Source: an uncultured Oscillospiraceae bacterium (GTDB lineage: Bacteria > Bacillota > Clostridia > Oscillospirales > Ruminococcaceae). From it: 40,064 bases of DNA. The notes beneath the pieces are model-generated. The model was not told where the DNA came from. It made no database searches and saw only the letters and a list, made by a program, of their open reading frames with translations. The position numbers and the translations under genes are program-made. The stretch spans positions 1 through 40,064 of the forward strand of contig CAJTQM010000017.1 in assembly GCA_910578255.1 (NCBI GenBank). Reading direction: 5' to 3'. Of the stretch, positions 33,247-40,064 are shown in pieces (within the stretch, counting starts at the first letter, position 1; each line of letters starts with the position of its first letter).

Positions 33247-33419
33247 TGTGGAAAATGGCGGAGGAAATGGGCCGCTCCATTTTTTCAAATGGTTCTATTG
33301 AATAAAGAATAGGTTCACCATCGAATACATTACATTGACCGCTTGACCACGACGCGTTGGTGGCAGAATAAAACAAGCTAAAAGAACGGTGATTGACCAA
33401 TCAGCACAATAGACAATGG
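33247..33419. other. Intergenic stretch with no supported gene
   Basis: This AT-richer stretch lies between the divergent recG and DUF3788 promoters. A short hairpin AAATGG/CCATTT followed by TTTTTC occurs near 33264-33287. Short open frames here lack ribosome binding sites or recognisable protein patterns. Composition shifts at this point from the GC-richer core to the AT-richer genes that follow. Confidence 0.5.
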
Positions 33420-33448
33420 TTGAAACTTCGCGTCTATGGCGGTATACT
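33420..33448 (+). promoter_or_regulatory. Promoter of the DUF3788 gene
   Basis: TTGAAA (33420-33425), 17 nt, TATACT (33443-33448), 47 bp before the ATG. A TTGACA at 33466 has no suitable partner. Confidence 0.7.
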
Positions 33449-33495
33449 TTACTTATTTCTATCAACTTGACAGATTCGTATTTACGGGGGATATT

Positions 33496-33909
33496 ATGCT
33501 CGAAACAATGCCAACTCAATCAATTCTGGAGGAATTGCTCGGACAATCCTTGTATGAAGTCTGGCAAGGGTTATGTTCGGCTATTGATGAAAAATACGAT
33601 ATGGAACGGCTGTGGAATACTGGGGGCAAGAATTGGGCTTACGAGTATAAGTATCGCAGAGGCGGAAAAACCCTTTGCAGCTTGTACGCAAAAAGAAACT
33701 GTGTTGGTTTTATGATCGTTTTTGGAAGAGAGGAAAGGGCAAAATTTGAAGCCATAAGGGATACACTTTCTCATGCCGTTTGCAGGCAATATGATGAGGC
33801 CCAAACCTATCATGACGGGAAATGGGTAATGTTTAAGCCAACGAGTACAGCTGAATTTAATGATTATATGAAATTGCTATCTGTTAAAAGAAAACCCAAT
33901 CGGAAATAA
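33496..33909 (+). CDS. DUF3788 family protein
   Basis: A 137-residue soluble protein matching DUF3788: PTQSILEELLGQSLYEVWQGL at the start, WNTGGKNWAYEYKYRRGGKTLCSLYAKRN in the middle, REERAKFEAIRD, and a closing DGKWVMFKPTSTAEFNDYMKLL. The family is widespread in Clostridia and Bacteroidetes with no known activity; the last helix-strand part resembles DUF1801/YdhG-like proteins. ATG 33496 has GGGGG 5 nt upstream. Composition is more AT-rich than the surrounding core. Confidence 0.8.
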   Translation: MLETMPTQSILEELLGQSLYEVWQGLCSAIDEKYDMERLWNTGGKNWAYEYKYRRGGKTLCSLYAKRNCVGFMIVFGREERAKFEAIRDTLSHAVCRQYDEAQTYHDGKWVMFKPTSTAEFNDYMKLLSVKRKPNRK

Positions 33910-33917
33910 TCATCCCT

Positions 33918-33946
33918 TTGACAGACAGTTTCTCTTATGCTAAAGG
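33918..33946 (+). promoter_or_regulatory. Possible promoter of the TfoX-C gene
   Basis: TTGACA (33918-33923), 17 nt, TAAAGG (33941-33946) with TGC before the -10. The -35 is perfect, the -10 poor. Confidence 0.45.
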
Positions 33947-33997
33947 ATAAGGGGTTTGGAGAATACCAGCAGAATCCGTCGAGAAGGAGTGGAAAAT

Positions 33998-34288
33998 ATG
34001 CCGGAATTGACCAGTATGAAAAATATCGGAAAAGAACTGGCGAAGAAGCTGACCGCCGTGGGGATTGATTCTCCGGAACAGCTGACGGCGCTCGGTTCTA
34101 AAGAAGCGTTTATCAGGCTAAAGAAAGCATTTCCGCAGGTTTGCCTGGTACATCTTTACGCATTGGAGGGCGCGATCCATAATACCGCGCTCCATTGCCT
34201 TTCAAACAGCCAAAAAGAGGAATGTAAAAAATTTAGTGATTCGTTAAAAGAGAAGTCCGTCCCCGCAAATTCCAACGACTGCCGATGA
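33998..34288 (+). CDS. TfoX C-terminal domain protein
   Basis: A 96-residue protein equal to the TfoX_C (Sxy C-terminal) helix-hairpin-helix domain alone: LTSMKNIGKELAKKLTAVGIDSPEQLTALGSKEAFIRLK, then VCLVHLYALEGAI. In gamma-proteobacteria the full protein activates competence genes; stand-alone C-terminal domains in Firmicutes have no assigned role and may bind nucleic acid. ATG 33998 follows GGAG by 9 nt; a second in-frame ATG-like start at 33956 lacks a site. Confidence 0.85.
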   Translation: MPELTSMKNIGKELAKKLTAVGIDSPEQLTALGSKEAFIRLKKAFPQVCLVHLYALEGAIHNTALHCLSNSQKEECKKFSDSLKEKSVPANSNDCR

Positions 34289-34321
34289 TCGGCCAATATT
34301 TTGTTCAATTAGGATTATAGA

Positions 34322-34350
34322 TTGCGTTTTGTTGCGAAATTTGTTATAAT
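34322..34350 (+). promoter_or_regulatory. Promoter of bioY
   Basis: TTGCGT (34322-34327), 17 nt, TATAAT (34345-34350). The expected start falls inside the dyad at 34355-34389. Confidence 0.72.
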
Positions 34351-34354
34351 AACT

Positions 34355-34389
34355 TTGATTTCGGTTTTTTGGAGAAAAATCGAAATCAA
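34355..34389 (+). promoter_or_regulatory. Inverted repeat at the bioY transcription start
   Basis: TTGATTTCG (34355-34363) and CGAAATCAA (34381-34389) are perfect 9-bp arms separated by 17 nt, with inner TTTTT/AAAAA also complementary. The arm spacing recalls BirA operators, but the arm sequence is not the usual one. Operator or 5' UTR hairpin are both open. Confidence 0.55.
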
Positions 34390-34414
34390 TCCAATCAGAT
34401 AGGAGACAAAAAAG

Positions 34415-34960
34415 ATGGCAAAAAGATTTACCGTGAAAGACATGGTATTGTGTGCGCTGCTGGCAGCGGCGACGGGTGTTTTTTCCCAAATCGGTATCCC
34501 CATCGGAGAAATACCCATTAACCTGGCATTGTTTTCGGTGTATTTGGCCGGCGGTATTTTAGGAAGCTATAAAGGTGCCGTCAGTATGGTGGTCTATATT
34601 TTGATGGGCGCGGTCGGCGTTCCGGTTTTCGCCAATTTCCGTGGCGGGCTGTCCGCCTTGGTGGGCCCGACCGGCGGATATATCTTAGGGTACATTTTCG
34701 CGGCGCTGGCCGTGGGTATGGTATCGACCTATTGGGGAGATCGTTCCTGGCAGCTGGCCATCGGCATGGTGGGCGGCTTGACGCTTTGCTATCTGTTCGG
34801 TACTGTCTGGTTTGTTCTGCTCACCGGCAAGGGGCTGATGGCGGCGCTTGGCGCCTGTGTGATTCCCTTCCTGCCGGGTGATGCCGTTAAGATCCTTTCG
34901 GCGGCAATTTTGGTGCCGGAGTTGAAAAAAGCGATCCATTTGTCGAGGAGACTGGCATAA
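34415..34960 (+). CDS. bioY: Biotin transporter BioY (ECF S component)
   Basis: A 181-residue membrane protein with six hydrophobic segments. It carries the BioY blocks: VFSQIGIPIGEIPINLALFSVYLAGGILG, GAVGVPVFANFRGGLSALVGPTGGYILGY (the family's GxPVFAxFxGG...GPTGGYLxG signature) and IPFLPGDAVKILSAA. BioY binds biotin at the membrane and works with a shared EcfA/A'/T module, which is not encoded here. ATG 34415 follows TAGGAG. Its promoter overlaps an inverted repeat, so biotin-responsive control is plausible. Confidence 0.93.
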   Translation: MAKRFTVKDMVLCALLAAATGVFSQIGIPIGEIPINLALFSVYLAGGILGSYKGAVSMVVYILMGAVGVPVFANFRGGLSALVGPTGGYILGYIFAALAVGMVSTYWGDRSWQLAIGMVGGLTLCYLFGTVWFVLLTGKGLMAALGACVIPFLPGDAVKILSAAILVPELKKAIHLSRRLA

Positions 34961-34991
34961 AGGCTTTTTACCGGCGCTTTCCCAAAAGCGA

Positions 34992-35021
34992 TTGTTTTTT
35001 AAAGTCCGATTGTGCTATAAT
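34992..35021 (+). promoter_or_regulatory. Promoter of the aminopeptidase gene
   Basis: TTGTTT (34992-34997), 18 nt, TATAAT (35016-35021) with TTGTGC ahead (extended -10), 34 bp before the ATG. Confidence 0.65.
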
Positions 35022-35054
35022 GAAAGCCGAAAAAAGCCGAGGAGGAAAAGCTTC

Positions 35055-36831
35055 ATGATACCGCAAAGATTGGAAAAGCTGCGCGGGCTGATGGCCCAGC
35101 GCGGAATCGACGCTTATGTGATCCCGACTTCCGATTTTCACGAGTCGGAATACGTGGGGGACTATTTTAAAGCGAGAAGGTATATGTCCGGCTTCACCGG
35201 TTCCGCCGGTACGCTGGTGGTCACCGCCAAAGAAGCCTGCCTGTGGACCGACGGCCGGTATTTTATCCAGGCTGCCAATCAGCTGAAGGATACGACCGTT
35301 ACACTGATGAAAATTGGCGAAGAGGGAACCCCTTCCATAGAGGATTATTTGTACGACGCCATTCCCACCGGCGGAAAGCTGGGCTTTGACGGGCGGGTAC
35401 TCACCGCCGCCCAGGGCCGTTCCTTTATGGAAAAGCTGGCGGACAAGCAGGCATCTTTGGCCACCGGCGAGGACTTGGTCGGTTTGATTTGGGAGGATCG
35501 CCCCCCGATGTCGGCCGAACCGGCATTTTTGCTGGAGGAAAAATACGCGGGGAAATCCGTTGCCCAAAAGCTGTGCGAGTTGCGCAGCGCCATGGAAAAA
35601 AACGGCTGTACTGTCCATGTGATCACCACGCTGGACGATATCGCCTGGCTGTTTAACATCCGGGGAAACGATGTGGAGTGTAATCCGGTGGTGCTTTCCT
35701 ATGCGGTTGTTACGATGGAAAAAGCCCATTTCTTTGTAAATCCGGTCTGCATTACGGATGAGATTCGGGAAAAGCTGGCGGCCGACGGGGTAGAAATCCA
35801 TCCGTATGACGAAGTCCTTTCCTTTGTCAAGCATCTGCCGGCCGATGAAACCGTCCTCTTGGACCCCCAGAAGGTCAATTATGAAATCGACGCTTCGATT
35901 CAGGGGAAAAAGGTGGAGAAAGCCAATCCCACCCAGCTGGCCAAGGCGATCAAAAATCCGGTGGAATTAAAAAATATCCGCAGCGCCCACGTGAAAGACG
36001 GTATTGCCTTTACCAAGTTTATGTATTGGCTCAAAACCAATGTGGGAAAAATCCCCATGACCGAACTAAGCGCGGCAGAATATCTTTTGGCCCGCCGCGC
36101 GGAGCAGGAGGGCTTTATCGAGCCGAGTTTTGAGACCATCTCCGCCTACAAGGCCAATGCGGCGATGATGCACTATTCCGCTACAGAAGAGTCCAACGCA
36201 GAGTTAAAGCCGGAGGGAATGCTTCTGGTGGATTCCGGCGGTCAATACTATGAGGGCACGACCGACATCACCCGGACGATGGTGTTAGGTCCCATTACCG
36301 AGGAGCAGAAGCTGCATTTTACCACCGTTCTGCGCAGCAATCTGAGTTTGGCCAACGCGCGGTTTTTATATGGCTGTACCGGCCTGAATCTGGATATTCT
36401 GGCCCGGGGTCCCATTTGGGATCTGGATCTGGACTATAAATGCGGCACCGGCCATGGAATCGGCTACCTGCTCAATGTCCACGAAGCGCCCAACGGCTTC
36501 CGCTGGAGAATTGTCGCGGAGCGGCGGGACAGCGCGGTTTTGGAGGAGGGGATGGTCACCACCGGGTATTTACATCGAGGGCAGCCATGGCATCCGTACG
36601 GAAAACGAATTAATCTGCCGCAAGGGTGTGAAGAACGGCGACGGCCAGTTTATGTATTTTGAACCGGTGACCTACGCGCCGATTGACCTGGACGGCATCG
36701 ACCCCCGCTATCTGACCGAAAAGGAGCGCCGGACCTTAAACGATTATCATGCGCTGGTCTACAGCAAGCTGTTCGACGGCCTGAACACACAAGAGCGGGA
36801 TTGGCTGAAGGAATATACCCGTTCCATCTAA
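35055..36831 (+). pseudogene. M24 family Xaa-Pro aminopeptidase, frameshifted
   Basis: The full gene would encode a three-domain M24B aminopeptidase of about 595 residues that removes N-terminal residues before proline. The first frame (35055-36662) has two creatinase-like N-domains, then VDSGGQYYEGTTDITR (the Asp metal ligands) and GTGHGIGYLLNVHE (His ligand). After EEGMVTT at 36563 the frame breaks. The homologous end continues in another frame (from about 36565) as GIYIEGSHGIRTENELICR to the stop at 36831. The family motif there is TTxEPGIYI; the missing 8 nt remove the metal-ligand Glu, so the product should be inactive if the sequence is right. GAGGAGG lies 9 nt before ATG 35055. Confidence 0.85.
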
Positions 36832-36868
36832 TGAGAATTTTCCCACAAGAAAAGCGATTTTTCCCAAA

Positions 36869-36903
36869 ACAGCCCGGATGCTTTTGCGTCCGGGCTGTTT
36901 TTT
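36869..36903. terminator. Terminator after the aminopeptidase gene
   Basis: ACAGCCCGGATGC pairs with GCGTCCGGGCTGT around TTTT (one G-T mismatch), followed by TTTTTG. Confidence 0.88.
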
Positions 36904-36904
36904 G

Positions 36905-37203
36905 TCCGGATTTTTTGCGAAATTGCTTGCAAAAAGCTGATTTTTTATCGTTTGATACAAGGAAGATTCTTGTTTTTTTCCCATTGTTTTGACTTCTTCC
37001 CAAAACGGCGCCAACAGACAAAAAGGTTTTTTCCCAACAAAGGAAAAAGCTGCGCGAAGGGGAAAAATCCACCGGTTGAAACATCCGCGCCGCTTTTCTA
37101 TAATAAGGCTGTCCCAAGGAAAGGGAAAAAGAAAATCCCCTTCCCCCAGAGGGAACGGCCTGTTGGAGAGCACGCCGCCAAACAATTTCAAGGAGGAAAA
37201 TCT
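36905..37203 (+). promoter_or_regulatory. Promoter region and 5' UTR of the surface protein gene
   Basis: TTGAAA (37076-37081), 17 nt, TATAAT (37099-37104) is a strong promoter giving a 5' UTR of about 93 nt. A purine-rich GGAAAGGG segment can pair loosely with CCCCTTCCCCC downstream in that UTR. Upstream (36905-37075) the sequence is rich in A and T runs and free of supported genes. An open frame from 36952 joins the coding sequence but has no start signal or protein-like composition. Confidence 0.7.
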
Positions 37204-38169
37204 ATGAAAAAGACCCTAGCTGCTTTGATGATGGCCGCGGCCGTCGCAGCATCCAGTTTGACAGCGTTTGCGGAAGAGGCAGAAAATCAAAATGACAAAT
37301 ATGTACAGGAGCATACGCCCGGCCAATCGGTTGAGGTTTTGCTGGAAGAGGATATGAACGCTTCTGAGTTGAAGGTAACGAACAAGCTGACCTCCGGCAA
37401 GGACGCGGTTGAATCCGTTACTGTCGGGAAAAACAACGATGGCAAAGATGCGCTGATTCTGAAGCTGAAAACCACCTACGGAACCAAAGCGTCCAACATC
37501 GCCGGCGATATCCAGCTGAGAAACAAAAACACCAACGCGATTGTAAAAACCTACTCCTTTGACTTTACCGCCCAATGGAAGAAAGCTGCGGTCGACGCGG
37601 ATGCGGAACTGGAGATCGTTCTGGACAACGAAACCCCGGTATACGCTTTCAACTCTTCCAATAAAAACGTGACCTTCAGCTTTGCCGATGTAGACGCATA
37701 CTTTAACGTCCGCCTGGAGGATCAGGCCGATGTGAATATGCACTACACGACCAAAGCGGTAAAATCCATTGTGCAGGCCAACGAGGACGCGGATCTTTCT
37801 TTCCTGCAGTTTAATGGCAATCCCACCTTCGATTTCAACGGCACCTTGACCTATAATGTCGTTGACAACGACAAGGATTGGTATCTGTACGAGGTGAATT
37901 CCGAAGATAAACTGGTGAAAACCAAAGCGGAATACAACAAAGAGGATGGCACGCTGACGCTGAAAACCAAGACCCTGAGTTCCTATGTGATCTCTGACAA
38001 AGAACTCAAAGCGGTTTCGGTGTCCGACAGCACCTCTGTCAACACCACCCCCAACAAAACCGATAAGAACCCGTCTACCGGTTCTGTGGATTTTGTAAAC
38101 GTTGCGATTGCTCTGGCGGTTGTTTCCCTGGCAGCGGCTGGCGCGGTTGCCATGAAAAAAGCAAAATAA
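37204..38169 (+). CDS. Secreted surface protein with NPSTG sortase-type anchor
   Basis: A 321-residue exported protein. The signal peptide (residues 1-23, ending AFA) is followed by an Asp/Asn/Lys/Thr-rich beta-type domain without cysteine, a Ser/Thr/Asn/Pro linker and NPSTG at 289-293, then a hydrophobic helix and the tail KKAK. This is the layout of a cell-wall sorting signal with NPxTG instead of LPxTG. No homology was recognised for the mature part, and no sortase gene lies in the window. Composition and strong expression signals (AAGGAGG 6 nt before ATG 37204, near-consensus promoter) suggest an abundant surface protein. Confidence 0.78.
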   Translation: MKKTLAALMMAAAVAASSLTAFAEEAENQNDKYVQEHTPGQSVEVLLEEDMNASELKVTNKLTSGKDAVESVTVGKNNDGKDALILKLKTTYGTKASNIAGDIQLRNKNTNAIVKTYSFDFTAQWKKAAVDADAELEIVLDNETPVYAFNSSNKNVTFSFADVDAYFNVRLEDQADVNMHYTTKAVKSIVQANEDADLSFLQFNGNPTFDFNGTLTYNVVDNDKDWYLYEVNSEDKLVKTKAEYNKEDGTLTLKTKTLSSYVISDKELKAVSVSDSTSVNTTPNKTDKNPSTGSVDFVNVAIALAVVSLAAAGAVAMKKAK

Positions 38170-38198
38170 ATAAAGCGTAACGCTTAGATTCTTGATCG

Positions 38199-38237
38199 AA
38201 AAAAAGCCGCGACGGCTCTCCGCGTCGCGGCTTTTTT
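38199..38237. terminator. Terminator between the surface protein and manA genes
   Basis: A-run plus GCCGCGACG (38206-38214) pairs with CGTCGCGGC (38223-38231) plus TTTTTT. It is bidirectional and used by both convergent genes. Confidence 0.9.
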
Positions 38238-38288
38238 GTATCGAGTCAGACCTTTCTTTTTTTAAAAAACTTAAAAAAACTCTTGCGT

Positions 38289-39254
38289 CTAAAATAAGGC
38301 GGGATCGGGGACAAAAACGTCCAGCAGGGTCATTTCCCCCGAAAGAGTGAAGGGGCAGCTGTCGGCCGGGACAAAAACCGTCGCTCCGGCAGGGACGGCA
38401 AAGGATCCTTGGGCATGAGACAGCTGACCCTTTCCTTCGACGCACATCAGCGCGTGAAAAGAATTGGGATCCCCGACGTATCGACGGTCGGTTTTTAAAT
38501 GCTGGCGGACAACGGCAAAATAAGGGCAGCTGGCCAAAAGCCGGTCCTGAGAATTGGCAAGGAGCAGGGGAACCGGAACCGTGTCGAAAACAGGCCCTAA
38601 ATCGGTGACTTCCACTGCCTGCTGGATGTGCAGCTGACGGGGCTTGCCGTCGGCGTCCAACCGGCCATAATCGTAGATGCGGTAGGTTACGTTGGAACTT
38701 TGCTGCACCTCGGCCAATAAAATCCCCGGGCCGATGGCATGAAGGGTACGGGACGGGATAAAAAACACGTCGCCTTTTTTCACCGGCACCTTTTTTACAA
38801 CCTCCAGAAGGCGGTCCTCCTCAATTCGGCGGACAAACTCCTCGCGGGAAATTTCCCTGGAAAAACCGTAGTAAAGATAAGCGCCAGGCTCACAGTCGAT
38901 AATATACCACATTTCCGTTTTCCCCATGTCGTTTTCGTGGGCCAGGGCATATGCATCGTCCGGGTGAACCTGGATGGATAGGGGAAGCTGAGAATCAATC
39001 CATTTTATCATCAAAGGGAAGAGAGGATGGGCGGCGGCAAAACGGCCAAGGACCGCAGGATCCTTGACAAAATCTGCCAAAGGGTGCCCATAATCCGGGC
39101 CGCTGGCGATCAGGCTCAACCCGGCCGGGTGCACGGAGAGTTCCCAGGATTCGGAGATGGTTTCTCCCGGATATTCCTTGTGAAATTTTTCTTTGAGTTT
39201 TTTGCCGCCCCAAATCGAAGCTTTGTAGGCGGGCTTTAGAAGAAAAGGTTCCAT
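38289..39254 (-). CDS. manA: Mannose-6-phosphate isomerase, class I
   Basis: A 321-residue type I phosphomannose isomerase that interconverts mannose 6-phosphate and fructose 6-phosphate. The zinc-cupin motifs are visible: SIQVHPDDAYA, then ENDMGKTEMWYII with Lys and Glu at the active site, and VFFIPSRTLHAIGPG. The N-terminus KPAYKASIWGGKKL is diagnostic of the short Firmicutes ManA. ATG 39254 was taken; the ribosome binding site GTGGGGAA is weak. The neighbouring surface protein does not suggest a shared pathway. A promoter stands at 39290-39298. Confidence 0.93.
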   Translation of the reverse strand: MEPFLLKPAYKASIWGGKKLKEKFHKEYPGETISESWELSVHPAGLSLIASGPDYGHPLADFVKDPAVLGRFAAAHPLFPLMIKWIDSQLPLSIQVHPDDAYALAHENDMGKTEMWYIIDCEPGAYLYYGFSREISREEFVRRIEEDRLLEVVKKVPVKKGDVFFIPSRTLHAIGPGILLAEVQQSSNVTYRIYDYGRLDADGKPRQLHIQQAVEVTDLGPVFDTVPVPLLLANSQDRLLASCPYFAVVRQHLKTDRRYVGDPNSFHALMCVEGKGQLSHAQGSFAVPAGATVFVPADSCPFTLSGEMTLLDVFVPDPALF

Positions 39255-39289
39255 AAGCGTTCCCCACTTTAATTCGCAAATTTTCCTTT

Positions 39290-39298
39290 ATTGTAACA
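39290..39298 (-). promoter_or_regulatory. Extended -10 promoter of manA
   Basis: On the minus strand TGTTACAAT (39298-39290) is an extended -10 element 35 bp before the start; no clear -35 was seen. The remaining gap to 39515 holds no supported gene or hairpin. Confidence 0.5.
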
Positions 39299-39515
39299 TA
39301 AAATCAACGGAAAAAGGATATGGGCAGGAAATTTTTCGCAAGGCGGCTTACAAAAACCAGAAAGTCAGGTACCACCGGCAAAGCCGATGGCCTGGGCAAG
39401 TTAAAAAAGGACCTGGAACCGGCAAAAGATTAACAATCGCGCCATGTTTCCAAAATAGCCTTGATTTCTTAAAAGCCGCCACTTTCAGGCATTCAACGCA
39501 TCAGCGGTTAAAAAA

Positions 39516-40064
39516 TTACTCCCACTTAAAGCATTTCACCGCAATTCCAGAACAGACCAGAGTAACGGCCAGCATCACAAGAAAGGGTAATGTGAAATCT
39601 TCAACCGACAGGCCCAGGAACGCCGATTTCATAAGCTGTATGCCCTGGGTCATGGGGAACACACTGATAATCTTTTGCACGCTCTCCGGCATCACTTCAA
39701 AAGGCAGGGTGGCCCCGGAGAAAATCAGCATGGGAAAATACAGCACACAGGCGATACCGCCCGCCATCATGCCAATACTCAAGGTAGAAAGTACGGTCAG
39801 GAGCCAACTGCCAGCAAATCCGCCCCAGCAGCCGCGCAGATGAACGCCCCAGGCCAGCCTGGAAACCAGGAGCAGGGTAATCAGGGACACCAGAGCATAA
39901 AGCACATAGATCAGAAATTCTACAGCAAGCAGCATACCGGGGCTGATGGGTGTGACCTGAAAGCGTTTCAGGATTTTTCGCTCCCGGTATTCCGCTACCA
40001 CCAGCGGCAGGCCCATCAACCCGCCCGCGCAGACGGAGATGGCGCACAGCGCACCGATGGACTG
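39516..40064 (-). CDS. ABC-2 type transporter permease, C-terminal part
   Basis: The frame runs from the stop at 39516 to the window edge without a start, so the N-terminal part lies outside. The visible 182 residues show EYRERKILKRFQVTPISPGMLL (the ABC-2 coupling region after a membrane helix), then hydrophobic segments, including GMMAGGIACVLYFPMLIFSGATLPFEVMP and the typical MTQGIQLMKSAFLG, and a last helix near the C-terminus. Such permeases pair with an ATPase to export drugs, lipids or peptides; the partner would lie to the right. Codon use and GC are similar to the rest. Confidence 0.85.
   Translation of the reverse strand, partial: QSIGALCAISVCAGGLMGLPLVVAEYRERKILKRFQVTPISPGMLLAVEFLIYVLYALVSLITLLLVSRLAWGVHLRGCWGGFAGSWLLTVLSTLSIGMMAGGIACVLYFPMLIFSGATLPFEVMPESVQKIISVFPMTQGIQLMKSAFLGLSVEDFTLPFLVMLAVTLVCSGIAVKCFKWE

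Noticed and set aside
33295..33519. 74-codon minus-strand ORF between recG and DUF3788
   Set aside because: It lacks a ribosome binding site, crosses the DUF3788 promoter and start, and resembles no family.
36952..37203. N-terminal extension of the surface protein frame
   Set aside because: The region contains the promoter and 5' UTR; a proper signal peptide begins at ATG 37204 behind AAGGAGG.
37216..38445. Antisense ORF of about 400 codons opposite the surface protein gene
   Set aside because: It is the mirror of a strongly supported gene, overlaps manA and the terminator, and shows no recognisable domain.
1..40064. CRISPR arrays, IS elements, prophage or toxin-antitoxin pairs
   Set aside because: No regularly spaced repeats, transposase, integrase, phage genes or small paired ORFs of that kind were found on either strand.

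Overview
The window reads as a mid-GC chromosomal segment of an endospore-forming Gram-positive anaerobe, most likely Clostridia and perhaps Oscillospirales-like. The reasons are spoVS next to rny and ymdB, a Rex redox repressor, the NfnAB ferredoxin:NADP transhydrogenase pair, a Firmicutes thrS T-box, a YloU/FakA pair next to recG, strong AGGAGG ribosome binding sites, vegetative TTGACA-17-TATAAT promoters and an NPxTG-type surface protein. The placement is inferred from gene content, not from a database search. No mobile element, integrase, rRNA or CRISPR array was seen.

Layout. 1-2000: a GNAT acetyltransferase, a VOC protein and a YpsA/SLOG protein. 2036-3810: a two-gene minimal SUF-like Fe-S assembly operon (SufC ATPase plus one SufB/D scaffold) with a dyad over its promoter. 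3861-8444: a TetR repressor and a very large RND exporter carrying a coiled-coil insertion. 8596-11712: an IseA-like lipoprotein, then nfnAB. 11739-12897: a TIM-barrel isomerase and tRNA-Leu(UAA). 12931-15534: an aromatic amino acid operon (DAHP synthase, prephenate dehydrogenase, GNAT) preceded by a Tyr-rich leader peptide and an attenuator. 15649-21732: mostly small single genes, including four of the window's six GNATs, a DUF3267 membrane peptidase-like protein, a PHP phosphatase, DUF896, an ICMT-like methyltransferase, rex and a free-methionine-sulfoxide reductase. 21802-24133: thrS with its T-box. 24198-27127: rny-ymdB-spoVS. 27232-31094: an orphan peptide-binding lipoprotein, yloU and fakA. 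31129-33246: recG, frameshifted. 33420-34960: DUF3788, a TfoX C-terminal domain protein and bioY. 35055-36831: an M24 Xaa-Pro aminopeptidase, frameshifted. 37076-38237: a secreted, sortase-type surface protein. 38289-39295: mannose-6-phosphate isomerase. 39516 to the end: an ABC-2 permease cut by the window edge.

The most interesting system is the regulation of the aromatic operon. A 32-residue leader ORF has five Tyr codons and one Phe codon within nine positions. Its stop codon lies inside a segment that can pair with the 3' arm of an intrinsic terminator just upstream of the DAHP synthase gene. This is the architecture of ribosome-mediated (trp/phe-type) attenuation, here apparently sensing charged tRNA-Tyr in a Firmicute. 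Its prephenate dehydrogenase is short and seems to lack a C-terminal ACT domain, so leader control would have a clear purpose.

Two housekeeping genes, recG and the aminopeptidase gene, each carry one frameshift. By comparison with family motifs these look like losses of about 7 and 8 nt. They may be real or assembly errors, and reads would decide.
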